From: JAHEDH01 sp965364515
GTDB taxonomy: Bacteria; Actinomycetota; Acidimicrobiia; Spongiisociales; ZC4RG35
Direction: 5' to 3'
Length of the DNA: 60,670 nt
Assembly (NCBI GenBank): GCA_965364515.1
Contig: CBDTXZ010000001.1
Location: forward strand, 1 to 60,670
A program made the position numbers and the translations under genes. Numbering within the stretch: the stretch's first letter is position 1; every line of letters begins with the position of its first letter. Below the pieces are notes generated by a model that had not been told where the DNA came from, ran no database searches, and was given only the letters and a program-made list of their open reading frames with translations. Shown here one piece after another: positions 23,246 to 31,382 of the stretch.

Positions 23246-23247
23246 CC

Positions 23248-24030
23248 ATGATCACCATCAAGTCGGAGTCGGAGTTCGAGAAGATGATCGTGGCTGGGCG
23301 CGTCGTTGCCGAGGTGCACGCCGAGATCCGGAATGCCACCAAGGTCGGTGTCACACTCAAGCGACTCGATGAGATCGCCGAGAAGATCATCCGGGATCGA
23401 GGGTGCGAGCCGTCGTTCCTGCACTATCAGGGCACGTATCCGGCGTCGATCTGCGCCTCGCCCAACGACGTCATCGTCCATGGCATACCCACCGATTACA
23501 CGCTTCGTTCAGGCGACGTCATCGCAATCGACGTCGGGGCGATCTTCGAGGGGCTGCACGGCGATGCCGCCTTCACGATGGGCGTCGGTGACGTGTCACC
23601 ACAGGCGCAACGTCTCATCGATGTCACCGAAGAAGGCATGTGGGCAGGGATCGCCGAGGTCAAGCATGGTGCCCGAGTCGGGGACATCGGTGCCGCCGTC
23701 GAGGCGGTGGGGCGCCGCGAGGACTACGGCGTGGTGCGGGAGTATGTGGGGCATGGCATTGGTCGAGCGATGCACGAGGAGCCGCAGATCCCGAACTACG
23801 GCAGTCGGGGCAAGGGCATGAAGCTGCGCAAGGGGATGGCCATCTGCATCGAGCCGATGTTCAACCTGGGTACTGCTTCTTCGACAGTCGACGACGACAA
23901 CTGGACCGTCCGCACCGCCGACGGTCAGCTCTCGGCCCACTGGGAGCACACGATCGCCATCACCCGCAAGAACGGTGTGATCGTGACGACGCTCCCTGAA
24001 GGTGTCGAACCACCCATCCCGATCGGCTGA
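23248..24030 (+). CDS. map: Type I methionine aminopeptidase
   Basis: The 260-residue enzyme removes the initiator Met from nascent proteins. The metal ligands of the pita-bread fold are recognisable: the two Asp in DVGAIFEGLHGDAA, a His in GHGIGRAMHEEP, Glu in CIEPMF and Glu in HWEHTIAI. The ATG at 23248 begins the family core (MITIKSESEFEKMIVAGRVV). It closes the superoperon; infA, usually next, is not here. Confidence 0.96.
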   Translation: MITIKSESEFEKMIVAGRVVAEVHAEIRNATKVGVTLKRLDEIAEKIIRDRGCEPSFLHYQGTYPASICASPNDVIVHGIPTDYTLRSGDVIAIDVGAIFEGLHGDAAFTMGVGDVSPQAQRLIDVTEEGMWAGIAEVKHGARVGDIGAAVEAVGRREDYGVVREYVGHGIGRAMHEEPQIPNYGSRGKGMKLRKGMAICIEPMFNLGTASSTVDDDNWTVRTADGQLSAHWEHTIAITRKNGVIVTTLPEGVEPPIPIG

Positions 24031-24039
24031 GCAACCCCG

Positions 24040-24142
24040 CTCTGCGGTATGCGCCCTGCGCTGTGCGTTTCGGTCGGCGCGGCCCGCTCGTCTGCATCGC
24101 CTGTGCGTGCGCATTGCGCATATCGCATTGCCGCATTCCGCA
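24040..24142. repeat. Heptad arrays of the TGCG/CGCA family downstream of map
   Basis: Four heptads ending in TGCG (CTCTGCG, GTATGCG, CCCTGCG, CTGTGCG) lie at 24040-24067. After about 40 nt come five inverted-sense heptads (TGCGCAT, TGCGCAT, ATCGCAT, TGCCGCA, TTCCGCA; 24108-24142). The copies are more degenerate than in the other arrays. Confidence 0.75.
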
Positions 24143-24146
24143 CACG

Positions 24147-24626
24147 ATGGCAGATTCCGTCACCGACCACTCAAACCTGTCGGTGCACGGACGATGCGCA
24201 GGGAACGTGGCCGACTCGAGCTTCCTCGAGCGCACGGTCGGTCGAGCACCCGAGGTCGATGGGTCGCCCGCCGAATCCGCCGGCCGCTGCGCCGACGTGA
24301 ATCAAAACGGACCGCACGGCGCAGCGATCGCCTGGCTTGCCGACCGCGGCATCACTCGAGGCTGCGACCAGTCACGTTTCTGCCCGGACCGGCCGGTGAC
24401 ACGTGGGCAGATGGCGGCCTTCCTCTCTCGGGTCTTCGGGAACGGGGCCGTGGTCGACGGTGGTGCCGCATTCACCGACGTCCCCGCTTCCTCACCCTTC
24501 CCCACTGGGATCTCGTGGCTCTCATCGACCGGCGTCCGGACGATGGGCGTGCGTGACGCGTTGGAATCCACGCAACGGCAGTGCTGTCAGCTATCAGTCG
24601 TCGGCGATCGGTCAGCTGACAGCTGA
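24147..24626 (+). pseudogene. Truncated SLH-domain protein fragment
   Basis: About 159 codons are open from ATG 24147. One S-layer homology repeat is clear (CADVNQNGPHGAAIAWLAD, then GCDQSRFCPDRPVTRGQMAAF). A second begins (AFTDVPASSPFPTGISWLSSTGV) but lacks its closing half. The frame then runs into the heptad element at 24581 and stops inside it, so the last dozen or so residues are encoded by repeat. There is no signal peptide. SLH repeats normally anchor exported proteins to the cell wall, so this is most likely a remnant of a larger surface protein. A short expressed protein cannot be excluded. Confidence 0.6.
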
Positions 24627-24646
24627 GAGCTGAAAGCCGACAGCAC
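24581..24646. repeat. 66-bp TCAGC-family element with terminal inverted repeats
   Basis: The ends are perfect 8-bp inverted repeats, GTGCTGTC and GACAGCAC, extending to 10 of 11 bp. Inside is the shared 17-mer and a heptad run (GTCAGCT, GACAGCT, GAGAGCT, GAAAGCC, GACAGCA). It lies between the convergent SLH fragment and dinB and can fold into a long hairpin. It may also act as a bidirectional terminator. Confidence 0.8.
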
Positions 24647-24684
24647 CCCTGGCACGAAGACGGGGAACCCGGGGAGCAGAGCGT

Positions 24685-25920
24685 TCAGTCCTTCTCGGCG
24701 AGTTTGCGGAAGCCGTCGTCGACGCGGCGGCCGTCCTTGTTGAGCAGATCGGAGGCTCGTCCGACGACGTCTCGTCCGAAGCGTGCGCGTGCTCGATCGA
24801 TCTGGCGGTCGATCTCGGCCTGGTGGTCGGCGGCGGCCGAGCCGGCGTGCGCAACGTCGCCGTTGTCGAGTGCCAGCTCCATCTGGACGGCGCCCTCGTC
24901 GGCGAGCTTCGACATGCTGATTCCGACCAGCGTGAGCGGTCCGTCGTGGTCGCCCCTGGCATCGTCCAGGAGGGACATGGCAGCCCGGTGGATTGCCGCA
25001 GTGGTGTTGAGGGGTGCATCGAACGTCAGGGCTCGAGTGGCGGACGTCATGTCGTCGAAGCGGACCCTGAGCGTGAAAGTCTTGCCGACCTTGTTCTTCT
25101 TGCGCATTCGCGACCCGACCCGGTCGGCGAGGTGGAGGAGCACACCACTCAGCTCCTCTGGATCGGTGAGGCCCCGTCCCAGTGCCGACTGAGCTCCGAT
25201 CGACTTCGCTCTTCGCGTCGTCTGAACCGGACGAGGGTCGCGATTCCAGGCGAGAGCGTGTAGATGGTGGCCGGCTCCGGGGCCGAGCCATCGAGACAGT
25301 GTCTCCACCGGCGTCGCTGCCAGCTCCCCGACGGTGGCGACACCGCGTTCTCCGAGTTTGCGCTCTGTCACGGGTCCCACACCCCAGATGGCCCTGACCG
25401 GGAGGGAGTGCAGCCAGGGGATCTCGTCGTCTGGATTCACCACCAGCAGCCCGTCCGGCTTCGCCGCGGCGGATGCGACCTTGGCGAGGAACTTGGAAGA
25501 TGCGACCCCGATGGAGATCGGCAGTCCGGTGTCGACACGCACCCGGTGGCGGATTTCTCTGGCGATCTCCGCCGGTGTGCCGAGCAGGTGGGTCGATCCG
25601 GACACGTCGAGAAACGCCTCGTCGATCGAGATCTGCTCGAGCAGCGGCGTGAAGTCCCTGAGGATCGCCATCACACGATCGGAGTAGTCGCTGTACTCGC
25701 TGAACGAGCCTGACACCACCACTGCATCCGGGCAGCGCTCGAGGGCACGGCGTACGTTCATCGGGGCGGAGATCCCGAAGGCCCGAGCCTCGTATGAGGC
25801 TGCCACGACCACTCCGCCGCCGACCAGGACGGGTCGACCGGCGAGCGTCGGATCGAGGATCTGTTCGACGGATGCGTAGAAGGCGTCCAGATCGCAGTGG
25901 AGGATCGGTGTGCCCGACAT
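24685..25920 (-). CDS. dinB: DNA polymerase IV (Y family)
   Basis: The 411-residue translesion polymerase has the catalytic motifs CDLDAFYASVEQ (Asp10) and ISIDEAFLDVSG, then a helix-hairpin-helix region (IWGVGPVTERKLGERGV) and a little-finger domain. The C-terminus has no clear beta-clamp pentapeptide that I can identify. The start MSGTPILHCD is chosen because the fold begins there; the longer in-frame reading crosses the promoter and SOS box. It should act in the cytoplasm after DNA damage. It interrupts the usual map-infA-rpmJ order. Confidence 0.95.
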   Translation of the reverse strand: MSGTPILHCDLDAFYASVEQILDPTLAGRPVLVGGGVVVAASYEARAFGISAPMNVRRALERCPDAVVVSGSFSEYSDYSDRVMAILRDFTPLLEQISIDEAFLDVSGSTHLLGTPAEIAREIRHRVRVDTGLPISIGVASSKFLAKVASAAAKPDGLLVVNPDDEIPWLHSLPVRAIWGVGPVTERKLGERGVATVGELAATPVETLSRWLGPGAGHHLHALAWNRDPRPVQTTRRAKSIGAQSALGRGLTDPEELSGVLLHLADRVGSRMRKKNKVGKTFTLRVRFDDMTSATRALTFDAPLNTTAAIHRAAMSLLDDARGDHDGPLTLVGISMSKLADEGAVQMELALDNGDVAHAGSAAADHQAEIDRQIDRARARFGRDVVGRASDLLNKDGRRVDDGFRKLAEKD

Positions 25921-25928
25921 GCCTCGAG

Positions 25929-25946
25929 TGTATAGAACACCTGTTC
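25929..25946 (-). promoter_or_regulatory. dinB promoter with overlapping SOS (LexA) box
   Basis: GAACACCTGTTC at 25935-25946 has the GAAC-N4-GTTC core of Gram-positive LexA sites. On the minus strand TATACA (25929-25934) directly follows it as a -10 box, 8 nt before the dinB ATG. LexA bound here would block the promoter. Confidence 0.75.
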
Positions 25947-26072
25947 GGTGCGAGGTGTCCTTGCGTCCGTGTCGTGTCGTTTCGACACCGCACGATCGGA
26001 CTAGACACACGGCACTTGTCTGAGATAGCCCAAAGGTTTTCGCCGAATCCTGCCGAAGGAGGCATGTTCGAG

Positions 26073-26100
26073 AAGCAACCGTTTCCGACCCCGGTTGCTT
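26073..26100 (+). promoter_or_regulatory. Stem-loop upstream of the sensor kinase
   Basis: AAGCAACCG pairs with CGGTTGCTT (9 bp, 10 with flanking G/C) around a 10-nt loop. It lies inside a possible 24-codon leader frame (ATG 26064) that ends in an ATGA overlap with the kinase start. AAGGAGG sits only 1 nt before that ATG, so translation of the leader is doubtful. Confidence 0.4.
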
Positions 26101-26134
26101 CATTTGCAGGGCCACGGGTCGACAGGATCAATCG

Positions 26135-28069
26135 ATGACAGCGACTTCTCTCGAGACGAGACCCACGAGGCGCCGCGATCCGGTGATATCGGGCTGGCTG
26201 TTCTCTGGGATCCTGGCCGCATTGACGCCCGTCGTGTGGATCGCCGTGCCGGTCGTCCCGAGCTCAGTCGACTATCAGCTCTCCTGGTGGTTTGTCGCCC
26301 TGCTGGTCTTCGCTGCCGAGTCACTCGTCATCCACCTCGAGTACCGGAAGGACGCACACTCGTTCTCGATGGGCGAGATCGCGCTGGTGGTTGCGCTCTT
26401 CGCGGCGAGTCCAGGAGTGATCCTGGCGGGTGTCGTCATCGGGTCGGCGGCTGCCCTCGTGTTCAGTCGGCGTCAGACCCCGCTGAAGATGGCCTTCAAC
26501 CTCGCCCAATACGCATTGAACGCCGGCGTCGCCGTCCTGGTGTTCCGCACGATCTTGGGTGATCTCGGGCCACTCGACCCGCGAGGGATCGTTGCGTCGT
26601 TGGCCGCGGTCGGCTCGGCTCTGGTGGTGTCCGAGACCTCGATCGTCCTGGTCATCCTCTTGACCGGGGGCAAGATGACCCCGAGGGACGTGTTCGAGAC
26701 CGTGAGCCTCGGACTCTTCGGGACCTTGCTCTCCGGGACGCTCGGCTATCTGATCGTCGTGTTGTCTGTGGTCGCTCCTTGGGCGGTCTGGATCGGTGCG
26801 GTACCGCCGGGCATCATGTATCTGGCTTATCGGAGTCATGCCGAGCAGAGAAACCAGACCGAGCGGCTGCAGTCGATGCACCGTGTCACCGAATCCATCC
26901 ACACCGCCCCCATGGTCGAGGATGCGATGGCCGCTGCGGCCGCCAGCGCCAGACAGCTCGTCGACGCAACCTGGGTGGAGATCATCGTCGCTGCGAAGGA
27001 ATCACACGCCCTGCGCACCTACGACGACGAAGAGAAGTCGACTGCGATGATCCCGACCATCATCCGTCCCGAACTGGTGTCGTGGTGGCAGCAGGTGATC
27101 GGTGAGGCGGTGACCTTCATGGGGCGGGAGGGAAGCTCTGCGGTGACGGCGTCACCGCCGGTTCGCAAGGATCTGATCGTCGTTCCGATCGTGGGCGGCG
27201 AGCAGATCCACGGCTACCTGCTTGCAGCCGATCGCATGGGGGACGTCAGCGTGTTCGACCTGGGTGACGCCCGTCTGCTCGAGAGCGTCGCCAAGCAGGT
27301 GAGCGTCGCACTCGACAACGGCATGCTCGAGACGTCACTGGCGGCGGTGACCGAACTGAAAGAGCGTCTCGAAGAGATGGTCGAGTCGAAGGATCGCTTC
27401 ATCGCTTCGATCAGCCACGAACTGAGAACTCCGCTGACGGCAGTGGTCGGGCTCTCTCAGGAGCTCGATCGGAATCTGAGCATGTTCTCGAAAGAAGACG
27501 TGGCCGAGTTCATCCACTTGATCTCCGATCAGGCAACCGAGCTGTCACACATCATCGAGGACCTGCTGGTGGCGGCGCGAGCCGACATCGGCACGTTGGC
27601 CGTCCGGCCAGAGCGGCTCGACGTCATGGCGACCGTGACGGCGCTCACATCCCCCTCGTTGGCCTTCGCGGGAAGCGATCCGTTGCCGATCGTCGGTGAT
27701 GCCCCCGACGCCCATGCCGACGGCGTGCGCTTTCGCCAGGTTCTCAGGAACCTGCTCACGAACGCCCGCCGGTACGGCGGTGGGAACATCCACATCGAGT
27801 TGGGAACGCGGGACGATCTCGTCGTCGTGACGGTGGTCGACGACGGCGAGGGAGTACCCGACGATCGGATCGAGGCGATCTTCCAGCCCTACGAACGGGC
27901 TCATTCCGAGCCGACGCAACCGGGTTCGGTCGGTCTGGGCCTCTCGGTCGCGCGTCAACTGACACGCATGATGGGCGGCGATCTGTCCTATGCCCGTTTC
28001 GATGGCTGCACCCGATTCGAGATGTCGGTTCCCCGCTACATGGAGACGTCGCAGCCGGTGCACAGCTGA
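26135..28069 (+). CDS. Membrane sensor histidine kinase, orphan
   Basis: The 644-residue protein has about eight hydrophobic segments in residues 19-230, resembling a MASE-type or 7TM sensor region. A GAF-like domain follows (about 255-400), then a histidine kinase core: the H box SISHELRTPLTAVV with His428, the N box LRNLLTNARRYGG, the G1 box DDGEGVPDDRI and the G2 box GSVGLGLSVARQL. All catalytic boxes look intact. No response regulator gene is adjacent, so its partner and signal are unknown. It lies in the segment that separates map from rpmJ. Confidence 0.92.
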   Translation: MTATSLETRPTRRRDPVISGWLFSGILAALTPVVWIAVPVVPSSVDYQLSWWFVALLVFAAESLVIHLEYRKDAHSFSMGEIALVVALFAASPGVILAGVVIGSAAALVFSRRQTPLKMAFNLAQYALNAGVAVLVFRTILGDLGPLDPRGIVASLAAVGSALVVSETSIVLVILLTGGKMTPRDVFETVSLGLFGTLLSGTLGYLIVVLSVVAPWAVWIGAVPPGIMYLAYRSHAEQRNQTERLQSMHRVTESIHTAPMVEDAMAAAAASARQLVDATWVEIIVAAKESHALRTYDDEEKSTAMIPTIIRPELVSWWQQVIGEAVTFMGREGSSAVTASPPVRKDLIVVPIVGGEQIHGYLLAADRMGDVSVFDLGDARLLESVAKQVSVALDNGMLETSLAAVTELKERLEEMVESKDRFIASISHELRTPLTAVVGLSQELDRNLSMFSKEDVAEFIHLISDQATELSHIIEDLLVAARADIGTLAVRPERLDVMATVTALTSPSLAFAGSDPLPIVGDAPDAHADGVRFRQVLRNLLTNARRYGGGNIHIELGTRDDLVVVTVVDDGEGVPDDRIEAIFQPYERAHSEPTQPGSVGLGLSVARQLTRMMGGDLSYARFDGCTRFEMSVPRYMETSQPVHS

Positions 28070-28153
28070 CCCGGCGGGCCGGCGTCGCCGGACGAGTCGG
28101 AGGCGGTCCCTGAGCTCACGCGACGGCGACCGGTACACGCATCGCATGCGGGT

Positions 28154-28183
28154 TTGCGCGATCTCACCGGCCTGTCGTATCAT
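28154..28183 (+). promoter_or_regulatory. Promoter of the alpha (rpmJ-rplQ) operon
   Basis: TTGCGC, an 18-nt spacer and TATCAT. The bases after the -10 (GACGG) also follow the rplM -10 box. It sits in the 302-nt gene-free stretch after the kinase gene. Confidence 0.6.
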
Positions 28184-28201
28184 GACGGTCCGGTCTCCGG
28201 T

Positions 28202-28359
28202 CGTCCGCGCATGTGCGGACGTGGTCCACCGACCCAGATCCCTGTTCCGTCGCCATCGTGCGCCGGTCGTGGTGTGGGCGAGCCTACCGCCGGGCCAACA
28301 CTGGAGACCGAGAATGACACGTAGTCGACATGGCGGCGGTCGCGGGAAACCCGGCCGAC
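28202..28359 (+). promoter_or_regulatory. Structured leader of rpmJ
   Basis: Two hairpins are seen. CGTCCGC/GCGGACG with a 6-nt loop is at 28202-28221. GTCG-CGGG pairs with CCCG-(GC)-CGAC around AAA at 28339-28359, just before the AAGGAG site (28360-28365). No open frame for infA exists here. S4-type autoregulation is a possibility. Confidence 0.5.
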
Positions 28360-28371
28360 AAGGAGAAACAC

Positions 28372-28485
28372 ATGAAGGTTCGTCCTTCCACCAAGAAGAT
28401 GTGCGAGAAGTGTCGCATCATCCGCCGGCGTGGCCGGGTCTGGGTGATCTGCGAGAACCCTCGACACAAGCAGAGGCAGGGCTGA
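28372..28485 (+). CDS. rpmJ: 50S ribosomal protein L36
   Basis: The 37-residue protein has the zinc-binding pattern of C+ L36: CEKC, then ICENPRH, giving three Cys and one His. It is preceded by AAGGAG with 6-nt spacing. It opens the alpha operon, with rpsM starting 1 nt after its stop codon. Confidence 0.97.
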   Translation: MKVRPSTKKMCEKCRIIRRRGRVWVICENPRHKQRQG

Positions 28486-28486
28486 C

Positions 28487-28864
28487 ATGGCTCGTATCTC
28501 AGGAGTAGACCTCCCACGAGACAAGCGGATCGAAATCGGCCTCACCTACATCTACGGCATCGGGCGCACCCGCTCTCAGCACATCTGCGATGCGCTCGGT
28601 TTGGATCGCGACACGAAAGTCCGTGATCTGACCGACGACGAGACCGCCAAGATCCGGCGGTACATCGACAACAGCTACACGGTCGAAGGCGACCTGCGTC
28701 GCGAGGTTCAGCAGAACATCCGACGCAAGATCGAGATCGGGTCCTATCAGGGCATCCGACACCGACGTGGCCTCCCCGTGCGCGGCCAGCGCACGCACAC
28801 GAACGCCAGACAGCGCAAAGGCAAGCGCGCGGCGATCGCAGGGAAGAAGAAGGTCGGGAAGTAG
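28487..28864 (+). CDS. rpsM: 30S ribosomal protein S13
   Basis: The 125-residue protein has the family start ARISGVDLPRDKRIEIGLTY and the C-terminal RGLPVRGQRTHTNARQRKGK. It contacts tRNA in the P site and partners S19 in the 30S head. Confidence 0.98.
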   Translation: MARISGVDLPRDKRIEIGLTYIYGIGRTRSQHICDALGLDRDTKVRDLTDDETAKIRRYIDNSYTVEGDLRREVQQNIRRKIEIGSYQGIRHRRGLPVRGQRTHTNARQRKGKRAAIAGKKKVGK

Positions 28865-28873
28865 GGATAGCCA

Positions 28874-29278
28874 ATGGCCCAAGCAAAACCAGCACAGGGA
28901 GCCAAGCGCGTCCGCCGTCGCGAGCGAAAGAACATCGCTCACGGGCAGGCGCACATCAAGGCCTCGTTCAACAACACGATCATCAACATCACCGACCAGG
29001 CAGGGAACACCGTCGTGTGGACCTCAGGCGGTTCGGTGGGATTCAAGGGCTCGCGCAAGTCGACCCCTTATGCCGCGCAGGTCGCAGCCGAAGAGGCAGC
29101 ACGGCGCGCAGGGGAACACGGCATCCGCAAGCTCGACGTCATCGTCTCCGGCACCGGTTCGGGTCGTGACACCGCAGTCCGCACGCTCCAGAACATGGGG
29201 ATGGAAGTGACCGGTGTCAAGGACATCACCCCGACGGCCCACAACGGTGTTCGTCTCAAGAAACGTCGGAGGGGCTGA
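28874..29278 (+). CDS. rpsK: 30S ribosomal protein S11
   Basis: The 134-residue protein has the conserved AHIKASFNNTIINITDQAGN and the C-terminal DITPTAHNGVRLKKRRRG. It lies on the 30S platform near the Shine-Dalgarno duplex. Confidence 0.98.
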   Translation: MAQAKPAQGAKRVRRRERKNIAHGQAHIKASFNNTIINITDQAGNTVVWTSGGSVGFKGSRKSTPYAAQVAAEEAARRAGEHGIRKLDVIVSGTGSGRDTAVRTLQNMGMEVTGVKDITPTAHNGVRLKKRRRG

Positions 29279-29280
29279 AC

Positions 29281-29886
29281 ATGGCTCGTTACACAGGACC
29301 TCGTCACAAGGCGTGCCGGCGTGCCCGCACTCCGCTCTGTCAGTCGAAGAAGTGCCCGGTCGACACCAGGCCGTATCCGCCAGGCGAACACGGTCGTGGC
29401 CGAATTCGCGAGTCGGACTATCTGATCCAGCTTCGTGAGAAGCAGAAGCTCCGCACCATGTACGGCGTGCTCGAAAAGCAGTTCCGCCGGTACTACGAGC
29501 TCTCCGACCGCCAGCCCGGCATCACCGGTGACAATCTGCTGCGCCTGCTCGAGTCCCGACTCGACAACGTGGTGTGGCGCTCCGGTCTCGCCGCGACCCG
29601 GCCACAAGCCCGCCAGCTCGTCAACCATGGTCACTTCGAAGTCAACGGCAAGAAGGTCGACATCCCGTCGTACCGGGTTCGTGCCAACGACGTGGTGACC
29701 GTCAAGGAGAAGTCGAAAGACCTCGTTGCGATCCAGCATTCGATCGAGTCGCTCTCGCATCCGGTCCCGGACTGGATGAGCGTCGATCACGATGCACGCA
29801 AGGTGGAGATCCGTGACCTGCCCCGGCGGGACCAGATCGACACTGCCATCAACGAGCAGTTGATCGTCGAGCTCTACTCCAAGTAA
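29281..29886 (+). CDS. rpsD: 30S ribosomal protein S4, cysteine-containing form
   Basis: The 201-residue protein has the S4 core (YPPGEHGRGRIRESDY, then an S4 RNA-binding domain at ESRLDNVVWRSGLA). The N-terminus carries Cys in KACRRARTPLCQSKKCPVD, so a zinc-binding form is likely, although only three Cys are seen. S4 is a primary 16S rRNA binder and a translational repressor of the alpha operon in enterics. Confidence 0.97.
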   Translation: MARYTGPRHKACRRARTPLCQSKKCPVDTRPYPPGEHGRGRIRESDYLIQLREKQKLRTMYGVLEKQFRRYYELSDRQPGITGDNLLRLLESRLDNVVWRSGLAATRPQARQLVNHGHFEVNGKKVDIPSYRVRANDVVTVKEKSKDLVAIQHSIESLSHPVPDWMSVDHDARKVEIRDLPRRDQIDTAINEQLIVELYSK

Positions 29887-29916
29887 CCCGTCTTCTCCGA
29901 AAAGGAGCACCACATC

Positions 29917-30852
29917 GTGTTGATCGTCCAACGTCCACAAATCGAAGAAGAGCAGCTCTCGGACAACCGCTCGAAGTTCATCGTCGAACCGCTCGAGCCG
30001 GGATTCGGGTACACGCTCGGCAACACGCTGCGCCGTACCCTGCTGTCCCGCATCCCCGGCGCTGCCGTCACCTCGATCCAGATCGAGGGAATCCAGCATG
30101 AGTTCACCACCGTCCCCGGCGTCGTCGAGGACGTGGTCGACATCATTCTCAACGTCAAGCAGGTCGTCATCCGCATGGATGGCGTCGACACCCAGACGCT
30201 CTACCTCTCCGCCAAGGGAGCCGGTGAGGTCACCGCAGGTGACATCAAGGTCCCGGCCGGCGTCGAGATCGTCAATCCAGACCAGCTGATCGCCACGCTG
30301 TCGGCCAGCGGCCGGCTGGAGATGGAGCTGACGGTCGGTCCCGGTGTCGGATATCGCACCGCGGCCTCCGCCACCCCGAACGGGGCGATCGGGGTCATCC
30401 CGGTCGATGCGATCTATTCGCCGGTGCGCAAGGTCGCCTACCAGGTGGAGAACACCCAGGTCGGGGACATCACCAACTTCGACCGGCTCGTGCTCGATGT
30501 AGAGACCAACGGCGCGCTCAGCCCGAGCGAAGCTGTGTCGTCGTCCGGCAAGACCCTCGCCGAGCTCATGAGCCTGTTCGCAGACATGGGTGAAGGCGTC
30601 GGTCTGGAGCTCGGCGAGGTTCAGACCGAGAGCTCCAGCTCTCCCGATCTCGATCTGCCGATCGAAGCGCTCGATCTCTCGGAACGCCCGAGGAACTGCC
30701 TGCGGCGTGCCCAGGTGAAGACGGTGGGTGAGCTCGTCCAGCGCACTGCCGACGACCTCCTCAACATCACGAACTTCGGACAGAAGAGCCTCGAAGAGGT
30801 GACCGCCAAGCTCGATGAGCTCGGTCTCTCCTTGGCCGACGGAGGGAACTGA
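29917..30852 (+). CDS. rpoA: RNA polymerase alpha subunit
   Basis: The 311-residue protein starts at GTG with AAGGAG 8 nt before it. The N-terminal domain dimerises and binds beta and beta-prime (FIVEPLEPGFGYTLGNTLRR). The C-terminal domain after a linker at about 230-240 binds UP elements and activators (LDLSERPRNCLRRAQVKTV). It overlaps rplQ by 1 nt. Confidence 0.98.
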   Translation: MLIVQRPQIEEEQLSDNRSKFIVEPLEPGFGYTLGNTLRRTLLSRIPGAAVTSIQIEGIQHEFTTVPGVVEDVVDIILNVKQVVIRMDGVDTQTLYLSAKGAGEVTAGDIKVPAGVEIVNPDQLIATLSASGRLEMELTVGPGVGYRTAASATPNGAIGVIPVDAIYSPVRKVAYQVENTQVGDITNFDRLVLDVETNGALSPSEAVSSSGKTLAELMSLFADMGEGVGLELGEVQTESSSSPDLDLPIEALDLSERPRNCLRRAQVKTVGELVQRTADDLLNITNFGQKSLEEVTAKLDELGLSLADGGN

Positions 30853-31202
30853 TGCCACGTCCACGCAAGGGAGCGCGTCTGGGGAGTTCCCCCCAGAACG
30901 AGCGCAAGATCCTCGCCAACCTGACGACCTCGCTCATCGCCGAGGGCAAGGTCGAGACCACCCTCGCCAAGGCGAAGGCCGTTCGGCCGCTGGCCGAGAA
31001 GATCATCACCAAAGCCGGTAAAGGCGACCTGCACTCGCGCCGCGTGGTGCTTCGCACGATCACCGACAACGAGGTCGTGACCAAGCTGTTCGATGAGGTT
31101 GCGCCCGAGTACGTCGACCGTCCCGGCGGCTACACCCGCATCGTCAAACTCGGCCCCCGCCGAGGTGACGGTGCCGAGATGGCGGTCATAGAGCTGGTCT
31201 GA
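30852..31202 (+). CDS. rplQ: 50S ribosomal protein L17
   Basis: The 116-residue protein has the family pattern LGSSPQNERKILANLTTSLI and ends GGYTRIVKLGPRRGDGAEMAV. It is the last gene of the alpha operon and is followed by a heptad array and a terminator. Confidence 0.97.
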   Translation: MPRPRKGARLGSSPQNERKILANLTTSLIAEGKVETTLAKAKAVRPLAEKIITKAGKGDLHSRRVVLRTITDNEVVTKLFDEVAPEYVDRPGGYTRIVKLGPRRGDGAEMAVIELV

Positions 31203-31213
31203 ACGATTCGCTG

Positions 31214-31241
31214 CACGCCACACGCAGCACGCACCACGCAG
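31214..31241. repeat. Heptad array after rplQ
   Basis: CACGCCA, CACGCAG, CACGCAC, CACGCAG. The last bases run into the left arm of the terminator at 31240. Confidence 0.9.
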
Positions 31242-31285
31242 TGAAGCCCGGGTTCCAACCCGGGCTTCACTCGTTGTTCGTCTTG
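31240..31285 (+). terminator. Terminator of the alpha operon
   Basis: AGTGAAGCCCGGGTT pairs perfectly with AACCCGGGCTTCACT (15 bp, 2-nt nominal loop), followed by a T-rich stretch (CGTTGTTCGTCTTG). Confidence 0.85.
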
Positions 31286-31382
31286 TGCCGCCAAACGCCG
31301 ACCCTCGTGGCACCGCCGCACCGCTGGTCCCTGGTGTGACGTTTCATGTGGATGATCAGAAGCGGGAAGGAGGAAACCTGCG

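Noticed and set aside
24063..24146. Earlier start for the SLH fragment
   Set aside because: These codons are heptad repeat and give a Cys/Ala-rich leader without signal-peptide character.
28070..28371. infA (IF1) before rpmJ
   Set aside because: All frames were read and none has the IF1 pattern; the gap holds a promoter and hairpins instead.
31240..31271. Inverted repeat as an insertion-sequence end
   Set aside because: It is a perfect palindrome with a T-rich tail directly after rplQ, better explained as a terminator.
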